The notes under the pieces: generated by a model
What the model was told of the DNA's origin: nothing
Databases searched by the model: none
The model's input: only the letters and a program-made list of their open reading frames with translations
NCBI GenBank assembly: GCA_030536145.1
Contig: JAUNQN010000023.1
Coordinates: forward strand, 1-43,566
Direction of reading: 5' to 3'
From: Akkermansia sp.
GTDB taxonomy: Bacteria > Verrucomicrobiota > Verrucomicrobiia > Verrucomicrobiales > Akkermansiaceae
Length of the DNA stretch: 43,566 nt
In this document: piece after piece, positions 1-8,175 of the stretch
Layout: each line of letters starts with the position of its first letter
Position numbering within the stretch: the first letter of the stretch is position 1
Made by a program: the position numbers and the translations under genes

Positions 1-117
1 TTCCTCCACGGTTTCCGCCGCCGTTCATGCCGCCGCCGCGGTTGCCGCCACGGTTTCCACCGGCATTGCCGCCGTTTCCTCCACGGTTTCCGCCGCCGTT
101 CATGCCGCCGCGGTTGT
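1..117. repeat. 75-bp tandem repeat in the Gly/Asn/Arg tail of the ankyrin gene
   Basis: A block starting TTCCTCCACGGTTTCC at position 1 recurs almost unchanged at position 76, a period of 75 bp (25 codons). Because the period is a multiple of three, gain or loss of a unit would keep the reading frame. More copies may lie beyond the left edge. Confidence 0.7.
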
Positions 118-2734
118 TGTTGCCGCCCTGCTGGCGGTTGTTGCCCTGCTGGCGGTTGGCGTTGTCTCCCGGGCCTACGCCCAGGGTGCTCAGGATACCC
201 TGGCCGGCAAAGTTCACGAGCCACTGGCGTGCCTTGGTGGTAATCTCGTTGCGCAGGGCCATGGAGCCGGTGGCCTTGCCCTCCGTGGTCAGCACGCGCT
301 GGCGCATATCAGAGCCAAAGTACAGGCAGAGGCCGGGCATGATGTGGTCCTTGTAGTCGGGCTGGGTTTCCTCGTCGTCCTTGCGGCCAATCTCCACCTC
401 CTTGGAGACGCGGTCCGTGGCGTGCTCCTTCTCCTGCCCCTCCTGTTCGGAGGAGGCATCGTCTCCTTCCTCCTCCTCCCCGCCGCCGATGAGCTTGTTG
501 AGCTTGTCCTCCTGGCCGTCGATGAGGTCCTTGGTGGAGGAGGGCACCTGGCCTTCCGCCTTCTCACGGGTTTCCCTGGCCTTCTTGTCGGCATCCCTGC
601 GGGTGGAGCGCTTGCGCTTGTCGATATCGCCCTGGAGGCCGCTGCGGGCTTCGGTGGATTCCACGCCGGCCTCCTCGCCGTCGGTCTCCTCGCCCTTCTC
701 TGCCTTTTCCCTGGCCTCCTTCTTCTTCTGGTCCGCCTTCTTCTTGGACTCCACGTCTGCGGAGATGTAGTAGGCATCCATGCCGTTGGTCTGGATATCG
801 CGCACGCGGGCGCCCACGGCCATGAGACGCCATGCCCAGCGCTCCACCATCTTCTCGTTGAGGTCGGGGGCCTCGTACCCGGCGTAGCACAGGGCGCTGG
901 CGCGGGTAAAGCCGTGGCGGTCGTTCACATAGGCGCCGGCCTTGAGCAGCTCGTAGACCATGCCGCTGTTCTCATCATACTTGGCCAGGTCTGCGGCGGC
1001 GCGCATCAGGGCGGTCTGCCCGGCGGCGTTCACGGCGTTCACATCCGGCTTCTGCTTGAGCAGCATGTCCATAATCTTGGCCATCTTGGCGGGCTTGTCC
1101 TTCACCTTCTTGCGGGCCTCCGGGTCCGTGGGGCAGCAGAGAACCATGAGCGGGGTGTTGCCTGCAAAATCCGTCTCCCTGGCGGAGCTGCCGGAGTTCA
1201 GCAGGGAGCGCACGGTGTTCACGCGCAGCTGCTCTATGGCCTCCATGAGCGCGGGGTTCACGCGGCCCCACTTGAGCGATGTGCCCATGCGGCCGGGCTC
1301 TGCATCCGTGTTGGCGTCCAGGGTGGCCAGGGTGCTCATCACGCCGCTGTTCTGCATGTTCTTGGCGTAGTGGTAGGCGGTCAGGCCGTTGGAGTCGTAC
1401 TTGTCCAGGTCTGCGCCCATGCGGGCCAGCTCCGTGATGGCCTTGGAATGGCCGCCGATGGCCGCCATGATGACGGGGGTGCGGCCGCGGTTGTCCTCCG
1501 CATTGGGGGAAAGGCCCTGCTTCTCACACTCCAGCATGAGCTTGGTGCTGCCCACGGAGGCGGCCATGGAGAGCAGGGACTCGTCGGCGTTGTTGGTCTC
1601 GCGCATGTTCACGGCCTCCATAATCAGGGCCATGGCGCAGTCCTCGCGGTTGTTGCGCACGGCGTGCATCAGGGCGGAGTTGCCGCGCTTGTCCGTGTCG
1701 TTCAGGATATCACGCATGCGGTAGTCCGTGCGCAGCTTCTCTATGAAATCCTTCAGCAGGCGGGTGTGGCCGCAGGCGGCCAGCTGCATGAGCACGGTCT
1801 CGCCGTCCTTGGCATAGGCGGTGTAGTCCGCCTTCTTCTCCAGGAGCAGGTTGAACATGTTGGCGTCTCCCAGGCGGGCGGCGTAGTGCAGCGGGGTGTA
1901 GCCCAGGATGTTCGGCGTGTCGATGGGGCCGCCGGCGGAGCCGTTGTTCTTGTCCAGGTGGCCCACCAGGGTGCGCAGCATGTTGAAATCACGGGCAATG
2001 ATGGCGTAATGCAGGGCGCAGAGGCCGTAGGGGTCCTTGGCAATCACCTGCTTCTCCTCCAGCCCGCCTGCGGCGTCGATGAGCGCATTCGCCACTTGGG
2101 GATTGCGGCCAAAGCAGGCCAGCATGAGCGGGGTCTGCTTCTCCAGCACCTGCCTGGTGGGGTTGGCCCCCTGCTCCAGCAGCACGTTCACGCAGGCGGC
2201 ATCTCCCTGGTAGGCGGCCAGGGCCAGCGGGGTCAGGCTGCCCAGCTTGTCGATATGGATGCGGGAGAGGAAATCCTTCTTGTCCGGCTTGAGCTGCTCC
2301 TGGGCATCCTCCGTCAGGCGGCCCAGGCATATATCCGGGTCCAGGCCCTTCTTCTTTTTCTTCTGCCCGTCGGCGGAACTGCCCTGGGACTTGCCGGCGG
2401 CGGCCCCCTCGGCGGCATCCTTGCCCTCTGCGGACTGCTGCTCCTCCGCGTCCTCGAACACCTGCTTGAGCCCCTCGGCGTTGCGGTTCACCACCGCCTG
2501 GAAAATCTTGTAGGTGGTGCTGGAGTTGTCCTCGTCCCCGGCATCCGGGGCATCCACGTACTGGCCCTCCTCTGCGGAGCTCTTCTGGCGGGTGGGGTCC
2601 TGCTGCTGGCCCTGTTTCTGCTTGCCGCCGCTGCGCGCATTGGCACTATTGGCGGCAGGAGCCGCCCATGCCACGTTCAGGCATGCTGCCAGGCACGCCA
2701 CTCCCCATGTAGTCCGCAAGAATGTCCGTTTCAT
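1..2734 (-). CDS. Secreted ankyrin-repeat protein, C-terminus cut by window edge
   Basis: Open reading frame of at least 911 codons with no stop before the left edge. The N-terminus (MKRTFLRTTWGVACLAAC) reads as a signal peptide ending near AWA-AP. A charged low-complexity linker follows (about residues 30-150). At least eight ankyrin-type repeats then follow (about residues 160-580), with cores such as TPLALAAYQGD, YTPLHYAARLGD and QTALMRAAADL. After these comes a long Lys/Glu-rich segment, probably coiled (about residues 640-770), and a tail of Gly/Asn/Arg repeats (NRGG, GGMNGGG) that runs out of the window. Ankyrin repeats mediate protein binding; the ligand here is unknown. The start is set by the signal peptide and a promoter immediately upstream. 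The long reading frame on the opposite strand is a codon-aligned shadow of this gene. Confident about the architecture, not about the function. Confidence 0.85.
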   Translation of the reverse strand, partial: MKRTFLRTTWGVACLAACLNVAWAAPAANSANARSGGKQKQGQQQDPTRQKSSAEEGQYVDAPDAGDEDNSSTTYKIFQAVVNRNAEGLKQVFEDAEEQQSAEGKDAAEGAAAGKSQGSSADGQKKKKKGLDPDICLGRLTEDAQEQLKPDKKDFLSRIHIDKLGSLTPLALAAYQGDAACVNVLLEQGANPTRQVLEKQTPLMLACFGRNPQVANALIDAAGGLEEKQVIAKDPYGLCALHYAIIARDFNMLRTLVGHLDKNNGSAGGPIDTPNILGYTPLHYAARLGDANMFNLLLEKKADYTAYAKDGETVLMQLAACGHTRLLKDFIEKLRTDYRMRDILNDTDKRGNSALMHAVRNNREDCAMALIMEAVNMRETNNADESLLSMAASVGSTKLMLECEKQGLSPNAEDNRGRTPVIMAAIGGHSKAITELARMGADLDKYDSNGLTAYHYAKNMQNSGVMSTLATLDANTDAEPGRMGTSLKWGRVNPALMEAIEQLRVNTVRSLLNSGSSARETDFAGNTPLMVLCCPTDPEARKKVKDKPAKMAKIMDMLLKQKPDVNAVNAAGQTALMRAAADLAKYDENSGMVYELLKAGAYVNDRHGFTRASALCYAGYEAPDLNEKMVERWAWRLMAVGARVRDIQTNGMDAYYISADVESKKKADQKKKEAREKAEKGEETDGEEAGVESTEARSGLQGDIDKRKRSTRRDADKKARETREKAEGQVPSSTKDLIDGQEDKLNKLIGGGEEEEGDDASSEQEGQEKEHATDRVSKEVEIGRKDDEETQPDYKDHIMPGLCLYFGSDMRQRVLTTEGKATGSMALRNEITTKARQWLVNFAGQGILSTLGVGPGDNANRQQGNNRQQGGNNNRGGMNGGGNRGGNGGNAGGNRGGNRGGGMNGGGNRGG

Positions 2735-2741
2735 GGAACAA

Positions 2742-2769
2742 AGGGTAGCATTTCCACCCCGGAACGCAA
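2742..2769 (-). promoter_or_regulatory. Sigma70-like promoter of the ankyrin gene
   Basis: On the minus strand TTGCGT (2769-2764), a 16-base spacer and TACCCT (2747-2742) are followed by only seven bases before the ATG at 2734. Transcription would start at or next to the start codon, and no Shine-Dalgarno sequence is seen. Confidence 0.45.
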
Positions 2770-2854
2770 GGAAAAAGATTGAAAGAGCTGGAATTAGGAC
2801 AAAACGGGCCGGCCCGCCGAGGGCGCACCCCGCACCACCCGGCCCTGTTTCCGG

Positions 2855-2883
2855 TTGACTTGTGACCCGTTTCCGTGCATGAT
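2855..2883 (+). promoter_or_regulatory. Sigma70-like promoter of the GNAT gene
   Basis: TTGACT (2855-2860), a 17-base spacer and CATGAT (2878-2883) lie upstream of the ATG at 2923. The -10 box matches the consensus at four of six positions. Confidence 0.45.
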
Positions 2884-2922
2884 AGCGCACACGGGGCAGG
2901 CAGCCCCCGGAAAAAGGACAAG

Positions 2923-3426
2923 ATGAGTGCAGGACCATGGCAGATACGCCCCGCGCGGGAAAGCGACCTCCCGGCGCTGCTGGAGATATACAACCACGCC
3001 GTAGTGAACAGTGTGGCCACCTTTGACCTGGAGCCCCGCACACAGGCGGCCGGGCGCGCCTGGCTCTCCGCCCACACGGGGCGCCACCCGCTGGCCGTGG
3101 CAAAGCTGCACGGCACCGTGGCGGGCTATGCCAGCCTATCCCCCTACCGCCCCATGCCCGCGTATGATTCCACTGCGGAGCTTTCTCTCTACATCCACCC
3201 GGACTACCGCCGGCAGGGCCTGGGGCGCGCGCTGGCGGAGCATATCCTGGAATTCGCGCGGGCAGAGGAGAGCCTGCACCTCGTCGTCTCCGTCATCACC
3301 GCCTCACACGCCGTGAGCCTGGCCCTGCATGACAAGCTGGGATTCCGCCGCTGCGGCACCCTGCATGAGGCGGGGTTCAAGTTCGGCGCGTACCATGATG
3401 TGGTACACCTGGAGCTGCGGGTATAG
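2923..3426 (+). CDS. GNAT N-acetyltransferase, phosphinothricin/MnaT-like
   Basis: 167-residue cytoplasmic enzyme of the GNAT fold, which transfers acetyl from acetyl-CoA to an amine. The sequence follows the Pat/Bar/YncA subgroup: IRPARESDLPALLEIYNHAV near the N-terminus, a middle strand ending YASLSPYRPMPAY, the acetyl-CoA pyrophosphate loop RRQGLGRAL (Q/RxxGxG/A), and the typical end HEAGFKFGAYHDVVHLEL. Relatives detoxify phosphinothricin-like compounds or acetylate methionine sulfone; the actual substrate cannot be told from sequence. An upstream in-frame ATG at 2875 exists, but the start at 2923 has a purine-rich ribosome site (AAAAAGGA, 2911-2918) and matches the family's usual N-terminus. 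The stop is TAG. It converges with rlmH ten bases downstream. Confidence 0.85.
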   Translation: MSAGPWQIRPARESDLPALLEIYNHAVVNSVATFDLEPRTQAAGRAWLSAHTGRHPLAVAKLHGTVAGYASLSPYRPMPAYDSTAELSLYIHPDYRRQGLGRALAEHILEFARAEESLHLVVSVITASHAVSLALHDKLGFRRCGTLHEAGFKFGAYHDVVHLELRV

Positions 3427-3428
3427 CC

Positions 3429-3449
3429 CCACCGGCTCAATCCCGGTGG
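3429..3449. terminator. Hairpin between convergent GNAT and rlmH genes
   Basis: CCACCGG (3429-3435) pairs with CCGGTGG (3443-3449) around a seven-base loop. It follows the GNAT stop directly and overlaps the end of rlmH. There is no T tract, so its role as terminator is inferred. Confidence 0.35.
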
Positions 3450-3877
3450 TACGGGCTGCCCGCCAGCAGGGTGTGCACGCGGTACACCTGCTCCAGCAGC
3501 ACCACCAGCGCCAGCTCATGCTGCATGGTGTGGCGGCCCAGGCACAGCACGTGGTCGCACGCATCCCGCAGCGCCTGGGTGTGGCCATCCGCCGCGCCGA
3601 TGAGGAACGCCACATGCTTGACCGCGCGGAGCTGCCACTGGCGCACGCGCTTTTCCAGCTCCCGCGTGGTCCAGTTCTCCCCCCGCTCATCCATGGCAAT
3701 GCGCAGGCAACCCTCCGATGCCTCCAGCAGGCGCGTGGACACCTCCTCGGAGCTGCCCGCCTTCACATACCGCAGCTCCACCCGCCCCAGCGGGCGCAGG
3801 CGTTCCTCGAAAAACCGCACCCCGTCCCGGGCATAGGCAATACTGGGCTTGGCTGCTGCAACAATACGGAAATCCAT
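3437..3877 (-). CDS. rlmH: 23S rRNA pseudouridine-1915 N3-methyltransferase
   Basis: 146-residue SPOUT-family methyltransferase. RlmH uses S-adenosylmethionine to methylate pseudouridine 1915 in helix 69 of 23S rRNA on the assembled 70S ribosome. Visible family signatures are the ALDERG-like block (RIAMDERGE), the SAM-binding FLIGAADGH (usual FxIGGADG), and the diagnostic C-terminus [20 protein letters not shown]. The start [11 protein letters not shown] was chosen because the family begins there and a near-perfect promoter ends six bases before it. A longer in-frame version from 3952 would add 25 non-homologous residues and is rejected. Confidence 0.95.
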   Translation of the reverse strand: MDFRIVAAAKPSIAYARDGVRFFEERLRPLGRVELRYVKAGSSEEVSTRLLEASEGCLRIAMDERGENWTTRELEKRVRQWQLRAVKHVAFLIGAADGHTQALRDACDHVLCLGRHTMQHELALVVLLEQVYRVHTLLAGSPYHRD

Positions 3878-3883
3878 ACCCAC

Positions 3884-3912
3884 AGCATAGCCTCCACCCC
3901 CGCGATTGTCAA
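3884..3912 (-). promoter_or_regulatory. Promoter of rlmH, predicted leaderless
   Basis: TTGACA (3912-3907), a 17-base spacer and TATGCT (3889-3884) are followed by six bases and then the ATG at 3877. This geometry puts the transcription start at the ATG. Confidence 0.65.
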
Positions 3913-3942
3913 AGGTTTTTCCGCGTCCCCGCATGTCCGTTT

Positions 3943-3973
3943 TTGTTGACATTTATGAACAATAGTATACAAT
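3943..3973 (+). promoter_or_regulatory. AbiE promoter with overlapping inverted repeat (candidate operator)
   Basis: TTGACA (3946-3951), a 16-base spacer and TACAAT (3968-3973) precede the AbiEi start at 3990. An imperfect inverted repeat with arms TTGTT (3943-3947) and AACAA (3958-3962) covers the -35 box. AbiEi antitoxins are known to repress their own operon by binding inverted repeats near the promoter, so this is the likely operator (inference). Confidence 0.55.
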
Positions 3974-3989
3974 ATGCGTCACGAAGACA

Positions 3990-4532
3990 ATGCCAGCCCC
4001 TGACACAGTCCGCTCAGTCTCCACGCGAACCCTGCAAAGGCGGTGCGCGCGCGGAGAACTTGTCCGCATACTCCCCGGCCAGTATGTACCGGCCGATATC
4101 CTTCCCACGGAAGACCGGGTAATGCAATGGATTAACCACGCCCAACCACTGGCCACCATGAACCTCATATCGGCCTTGAGTTTCCACCGGGCAACCACAC
4201 AGATTCCCGACTACCTGTCCGTTGCCATTCCGCGCGGCACGCGCGGTCCCGTTGTGCTGTGCGCCCCGGTGCTCTACCGCCCCACAAAACCGGTACTGCT
4301 GCAAGATGGGTACGAGCAGCACCAGGGGGAATACGGCAGTTTCCGGGTAACCACCCTGGAGCGGACCATTGCCGATTGCTGCAAACACCGCAACAAGATA
4401 GGAATGGATGTCTTTCTCGAAGCCCTTCGCATGGCCCAATCCAGGCTCAACCTGGCAGAACTCTGCCGGCAGGCGGAAGCCTTGCGCATCCTCAACGTCA
4501 TCACCCCTCATCTCCAAACCCTTTTTGCATGA
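3990..4532 (+). CDS. AbiEi-family antitoxin / transcriptional regulator
   Basis: 180-residue protein with the arrangement of AbiEi antitoxins. A winged-helix N-terminal region (about residues 10-60) contains STRTLQRRCARGELVRILPG, followed by YVPADI. A C-terminal AbiEi domain includes the LISALSFHR and LERTIADCCKHR blocks typical of the family. In type IV toxin-antitoxin systems this protein represses the operon and counters the nucleotidyltransferase toxin without direct binding. Its TGA overlaps the toxin ATG (ATGA), so the two are translationally coupled. The start follows the promoter by about 16 bases and no strong ribosome site is visible. Confidence 0.85.
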   Translation: MPAPDTVRSVSTRTLQRRCARGELVRILPGQYVPADILPTEDRVMQWINHAQPLATMNLISALSFHRATTQIPDYLSVAIPRGTRGPVVLCAPVLYRPTKPVLLQDGYEQHQGEYGSFRVTTLERTIADCCKHRNKIGMDVFLEALRMAQSRLNLAELCRQAEALRILNVITPHLQTLFA

Positions 4533-5422
4533 AACTCAAGGAACAACTCGCGCAACGCGCCAAGGAACTGCAGCTTGCGCCCCGCCGCCTGCTCCAGCAC
4601 TACGCCATGGAGCGCTTTCTCTACCGCCTTTCCTTGTCCCCCCACGCCAACCGCCTGTTTTTGAAAGGAGGAATGCTACTGGCGGGAATGGGGTTCACCC
4701 AAGCCCGGCACACAATGGACATCGACTTCCTCGGCCAACTGAACAACAGTACGGACAACATCAGGAAAGCTTTCCGCGAGATTGTCCACACCAAACCCGG
4801 AATACAAGACGGTGTATCTTTCAGCGACTCCTTCACGTTGGAGGAAATCACCAAGGACGCGCTGTATGTGGGAACCCGTGTGACTTTTGATGCCAATGTG
4901 GCCGGAGAAAAACTGGAAATGAAGGTAGATATCGGTTTCAGCGACGTGATTCTGCCACAACCGCAAGCACTTTCATACCCGTGCATACTGCCGGGACTGC
5001 CGGAGGCTCACCTGCTGTGCTACTCCAAGGAATCCATTGTAGCAGAAAAATGGGAAGCCATGGTGAAACTCAACCGCATAAACTCTCGCATGAAGGATTT
5101 CTATGACCTCTGGGTCCTTTCCCACGGGTACAGTTTTGATTACGACTCCCTTCGCCTGGCCATCACGGGCACCTTTGAGCGCCGGGGCACCAGCCTGGAT
5201 TCATACAAATTACTTGATGCGGAGGCGTACAAGGATTCCAAGCAAACAGAATGGGCAACATATATCCGGAAGATGAAGGCCGACACCTTCATGCGCAAAC
5301 CTCCGCTAGAACTTCCCCCTAAGGACTTCTCCGCCGTTATGGAACACATCATGCAGTGGTTGGCACCTGTAATGACGGGGCATCGTCTGCATAGGTGGAC
5401 TCCGGGCAAAGGCTGGAAATGA
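4529..5422 (+). CDS. AbiEii/AbiGii-family nucleotidyltransferase toxin
   Basis: 297-residue toxin partner of the preceding AbiEi. The nucleotidyltransferase core is visible: KGG at residues 46-48, the metal-binding D64-x-D66 in TMDIDF, a third acidic strand (KVDIGFSD) and the later KDFYDLW block that is conserved in the family. Characterised members such as MenT3 add nucleotides to tRNA acceptor ends and stop growth; some operons give abortive phage infection. Catalytic residues appear intact, so the toxin is probably active. The start is the ATG within the ATGA overlap; a longer upstream reading in this frame is an artefact of overlap with AbiEi. The pair sits alone between housekeeping genes with no visible phage or plasmid neighbours. 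Confidence 0.88.
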   Translation: MKLKEQLAQRAKELQLAPRRLLQHYAMERFLYRLSLSPHANRLFLKGGMLLAGMGFTQARHTMDIDFLGQLNNSTDNIRKAFREIVHTKPGIQDGVSFSDSFTLEEITKDALYVGTRVTFDANVAGEKLEMKVDIGFSDVILPQPQALSYPCILPGLPEAHLLCYSKESIVAEKWEAMVKLNRINSRMKDFYDLWVLSHGYSFDYDSLRLAITGTFERRGTSLDSYKLLDAEAYKDSKQTEWATYIRKMKADTFMRKPPLELPPKDFSAVMEHIMQWLAPVMTGHRLHRWTPGKGWK

Positions 5423-5448
5423 GCATTGGCTGCCCTGCCCACGGCAAG

Positions 5449-5474
5449 GCGGCCCGGTGTTTCCACCGGGCCGC
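5449..5474. terminator. 11-bp GC hairpin shared by convergent AbiEii and rubrerythrin units
   Basis: GCGGCCCGGTG (5449-5459) pairs perfectly with CACCGGGCCGC (5464-5474) around TTTC. It lies between the two convergent transcription units. Nearly the same stem recurs after the MFS gene at 15713. Confidence 0.6.
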
Positions 5475-5505
5475 GGCAAGGGGCATGGATGTTCCGCAGC
5501 GCGGG

Positions 5506-5703
5506 TTACAGCCGTTTCCGCACGGAAATCCAGCTGCACAGCGCAACCAGGAACAGCAGGGCGCAGGTACCTGCGGAAAGCACCTGGTCCGCCAGCAGCT
5601 TGTCACTCCCGCGCAGGTAGAAATGCACCCCGCCCAGGATGGCACCGCCCGCGAGCAGGGCAATGATGCCCCACTTGTTGGCCCTCCACATGCTTTTCCA
5701 CAT
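5506..5703 (-). CDS. Small two-helix membrane protein, unknown function
   Basis: 65-residue protein with two probable transmembrane helices: about residues 11-30 (WGIIALLAGGAILGGVHFYL) and 39-58 (ending LLFLVALCSWI). The loop between them is short and both ends are basic (RKRL at the C-terminus). The gene starts 14 bases after the rubrerythrin stop and is probably co-transcribed with it. No family is recognised. It is supported by the clean hydrophobic pattern and its position; the start codon has no clear ribosome site. Confidence 0.6.
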   Translation of the reverse strand: MWKSMWRANKWGIIALLAGGAILGGVHFYLRGSDKLLADQVLSAGTCALLFLVALCSWISVRKRL

Positions 5704-5717
5704 AGGTGCGCGGCGCT

Positions 5718-6257
5718 TTAGTAGTTGGCGGCGTTGATACGGAAGTAGGCCTGGGGGTGGGCGCACACGGGGCACTCCTCCGGGGCCTGCTTGCCGATGA
5801 CCAGGTGGCCGCAGTTGGAGCACTGCCAGATCATCTCCTCGTCACGGGAGAAGACCAGGCCGCCCTCAATGTTGGCCAGGAGCTTCAGGTAGCGTTCCTC
5901 ATGGCTCTTCTCGATGGCGGCCACGCCCTCGAACTGCTTGGCAATCTCTTCGAAGCCTTCCTCGCGGGCCACCTGGGCAAAGCCGGCATACATGTCCGTC
6001 CACTCGTAGTTCTCACCGCCGGCGGCATCCTTCAGGTTCTCGATGGTGGAGGGAATGCCGCCGTGCAGCAGCTTGAACCACAGCTTGGCGTGCTCCTTCT
6101 CGTTGCGGGCCGTCTCCTCGAACAGCTCGGCAATCTGCACATAGCCGTCCTTCTTGGCCTTGGAGGCGTAGTACAGGTACTTGGTGTGGGCCTGGGATTC
6201 ACCTGCGAATGCCGTTGCCAGATTCGCTTCCGTCTTCGTTCCTTTCAGTTCTTTCAT
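5718..6257 (-). CDS. rbr: Rubrerythrin
   Basis: 179-residue non-haem iron protein that reduces hydrogen peroxide in the cytoplasm of anaerobes and microaerophiles. The N-terminal four-helix domain carries the diiron ligands in [20 protein letters not shown] (ExxH) and the later [14 protein letters not shown]. The C-terminal rubredoxin-like domain has the iron ligands C-x2-C (CSNCGH) and C-x2-C (CPVCAH). Electrons normally pass from the rubredoxin iron to the diiron site, supplied by NADH through a reductase encoded elsewhere. The start at [13 protein letters not shown] matches the family; an upstream in-frame ATG adds unrelated residues. It points to an anaerobic or oxygen-limited lifestyle. 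Confidence 0.95.
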   Translation of the reverse strand: MKELKGTKTEANLATAFAGESQAHTKYLYYASKAKKDGYVQIAELFEETARNEKEHAKLWFKLLHGGIPSTIENLKDAAGGENYEWTDMYAGFAQVAREEGFEEIAKQFEGVAAIEKSHEERYLKLLANIEGGLVFSRDEEMIWQCSNCGHLVIGKQAPEECPVCAHPQAYFRINAANY

Positions 6258-6388
6258 GGTTATGGGAAATTCACCGCGGTTCCTGCCGCATTTCATACTA
6301 CTGTACCACATGTGCGCTTTCTTGAAAAGTTAAAAATCAGCCGCTGCCGCGTTTTGTTGCGCGCGCAGGGCGCGGGCGTGATTTGGGC

Positions 6389-6417
6389 TTGCCAATCAGG
6401 GGGGCATCTGCTATGCT
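6389..6417 (+). promoter_or_regulatory. Promoter of the LysM/L,D-transpeptidase operon
   Basis: TTGCCA (6389-6394), a 17-base spacer and TATGCT (6412-6417) are followed by nine bases to the ATG at 6427, leaving a 5' leader of only a few bases. Confidence 0.6.
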
Positions 6418-6426
6418 CACCCGCGT

Positions 6427-7527
6427 ATGAAAAAGTCCCTTTTCTTGCTGGCAACCGGTGTTGCCATGATTGCAGCTTTTCCCTCTTGCCAAAGTTCCAA
6501 GACACTCCCCTACCCCGGCGGTGACGAGGAGGCGCTCTCCATTGCAGATGCCACGGCAGAGGGCATCATTCCCCCGTGGCTGAAGGAGGACGAGAGCGGC
6601 ATGCAGGTGGCGGCCGGCGACCGCACCCCCACCGCAAACCGCAACGATTTCGCCATCCCGGAGGGTCCCGTGTCCTCCGGCGTATCCTCTGGCGGCACCA
6701 GCCAGAACCAGCCGGATACCTCCGTGGCAGCCACCGGTTCCTCCAAGCAGAACCACCCGGATACCGCCCTGGCCACCAACCAGAACGACGTGATGATAGA
6801 CGGCGGCGACCCCTTGGCCAACCTGGATCCCACAGCCAATGCCTTCACCCCCGTGGTGGACAAGCCTGAGCCCCGCCTGGTGAAGACCGACAAGACAGGC
6901 AGGAAGTCCGGCAGCAAGACCGGCGGCAGCAAGTCCGGCAAGACCAACCTGGCCAGCACCAACAAGGGCACCAAGAAGCCCGGCAAGAAGATCAGCTCCT
7001 CCCAGCGCGCCATGGTTATCTACAAGGTACGCCCCGGTGACAACCTGACCACCATCGCCAAGCGCAGCAACACCACCGTGGACCAGATTCGCAAGGACTC
7101 CGGCCTGACCAGCGATGTTATCCGCCCCGGCCAGATTATCAAGGTGAAGTACACGCCTGACGGCTACAAGGCCCCCGCCAAGTCCACCACCAAGGGCACC
7201 GGCTCCAAGGGCAGCAAGAACACCGGCTCCGCCTCCACCAAGGGCACCGGCACCAAGGGCAGCCAGACCAAGGCCGCTTCCTCCGGCGTGACCGTGCAGA
7301 AGGGTGATTCACTCTCCGCCATCGCCGCCCGCAACGGCATGACCGTGGACCAGCTCAAGAAGCACAACAACCTCACGTCCGATACCATCATGGTGGGCCA
7401 GAAGCTGAACATACCCGGCAAGTCCCCCGCCCCCAAGAGCGCGGCCACCAAGCCCAAAACCAAGGCCAAGGCCACCTCCTCCGGCAGCTCCAAGAAGACC
7501 ACCGCCAAGTCCGGCAAGAAGCGCTAA
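6427..7527 (+). CDS. Lipoprotein with two LysM domains
   Basis: 366-residue lipoprotein. The signal peptide ends in the lipobox FPSC with the lipidated cysteine at residue 21. A long Ser/Thr/Gly/Lys-rich spacer follows. Two LysM peptidoglycan-binding domains are visible at about residues 199-241 (VRPGDNLTTIAKR to IRPGQIIKV) and 288-330 (VQKGDSLSAIAARNG to MVGQKLNIP). A strongly basic tail (KKTTAKSGKKR) may interact with the cell wall or nucleic acid. It leads a coupled operon with a second LysM lipoprotein and an L,D-transpeptidase, which suggests a role in anchoring or guiding peptidoglycan cross-linking at the outer membrane/wall interface. No catalytic domain is present. Confidence 0.85.
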   Translation: MKKSLFLLATGVAMIAAFPSCQSSKTLPYPGGDEEALSIADATAEGIIPPWLKEDESGMQVAAGDRTPTANRNDFAIPEGPVSSGVSSGGTSQNQPDTSVAATGSSKQNHPDTALATNQNDVMIDGGDPLANLDPTANAFTPVVDKPEPRLVKTDKTGRKSGSKTGGSKSGKTNLASTNKGTKKPGKKISSSQRAMVIYKVRPGDNLTTIAKRSNTTVDQIRKDSGLTSDVIRPGQIIKVKYTPDGYKAPAKSTTKGTGSKGSKNTGSASTKGTGTKGSQTKAASSGVTVQKGDSLSAIAARNGMTVDQLKKHNNLTSDTIMVGQKLNIPGKSPAPKSAATKPKTKAKATSSGSSKKTTAKSGKKR

Positions 7528-7548
7528 CCCGCCCCACGGCACAGATGT

Positions 7549-8175
7549 ATGAAAACTACCGCTACACTCGCCCTGCTGGCAGGCTCCGCCATGCTCCTGG
7601 GCTCATGCCAAATCAACAACGGGAAGGTTGACTTCTCCTGGGTGGGGGACCGCGTGCAACCTGCGGAGAACGACTCAGTGGACCTGGAAAGCCGCGCCAG
7701 CGGCCCCAGCGCAGACCTTTCCACCCCGCACCTGGCGGCAAATGCCGCCGGGGCCGGGGCGGTTTCCGGCACACCCGCGCCCACCTACGCGGCTGCCTAC
7801 GCCACCCCCGCGGCTGCCGGCACCTACGTGGTGCAGAAGGGTGATACCCTGCTGGCCATTGCCAACAGGCACCACAGCTCCGTGGCCGCCATCTCCGCCG
7901 CAAACGGCATCACCAACCCGCGTGCCCTGCATGTGGGCCAGGCCCTGCGCATTCCCGGCGGCAGCACCGCCACCCGCCATGCCGCCGCAAAGCCCGCCGT
8001 GGCCAAGGCCGCACCCAAGCCCACCGGCACCGGCAAGTACACCATCCGCCGCGGTGACACCCTCTCCGGCATCTCCGCCCGCACGCACGTGCCCATGGCC
8101 TCCATTATGCGTGCCAACGGCATGAAAACCAGTGCCCTGCACGCCGGTTCCACCATCATTATCCCCAAACGCTGA
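7549..8175 (+). CDS. Second lipoprotein with two LysM domains
   Basis: 208-residue lipoprotein with lipobox LLGSC (Cys20). An Ala-rich spacer leads to LysM domains at about residues 92-138 (VVQKGDTLLAIANRH to LHVGQALRIPGG) and 163-206 (TIRRGDTLSGISAR to HAGSTIIIP). It begins 21 bases after the first LysM gene, and its TGA overlaps the next start (TGATG), so translation is coupled to the L,D-transpeptidase. Probably a periplasm-facing peptidoglycan-binding partner of the downstream enzyme; no enzymatic domain is seen. Confidence 0.85.
   Translation: MKTTATLALLAGSAMLLGSCQINNGKVDFSWVGDRVQPAENDSVDLESRASGPSADLSTPHLAANAAGAGAVSGTPAPTYAAAYATPAAAGTYVVQKGDTLLAIANRHHSSVAAISAANGITNPRALHVGQALRIPGGSTATRHAAAKPAVAKAAPKPTGTGKYTIRRGDTLSGISARTHVPMASIMRANGMKTSALHAGSTIIIPKR

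Noticed and set aside
1..117. CRISPR-like array in the repeated DNA at the left edge
   Set aside because: The repeats are contiguous, in frame and encode Gly/Asn/Arg protein repeats; there are no unique spacers.
344..2782. An 812-codon plus-strand reading frame
   Set aside because: It is the codon-aligned antisense of the ankyrin gene, rich in Val/Gly/Leu/His with no family motif; the minus strand has a signal peptide and ankyrin repeats.
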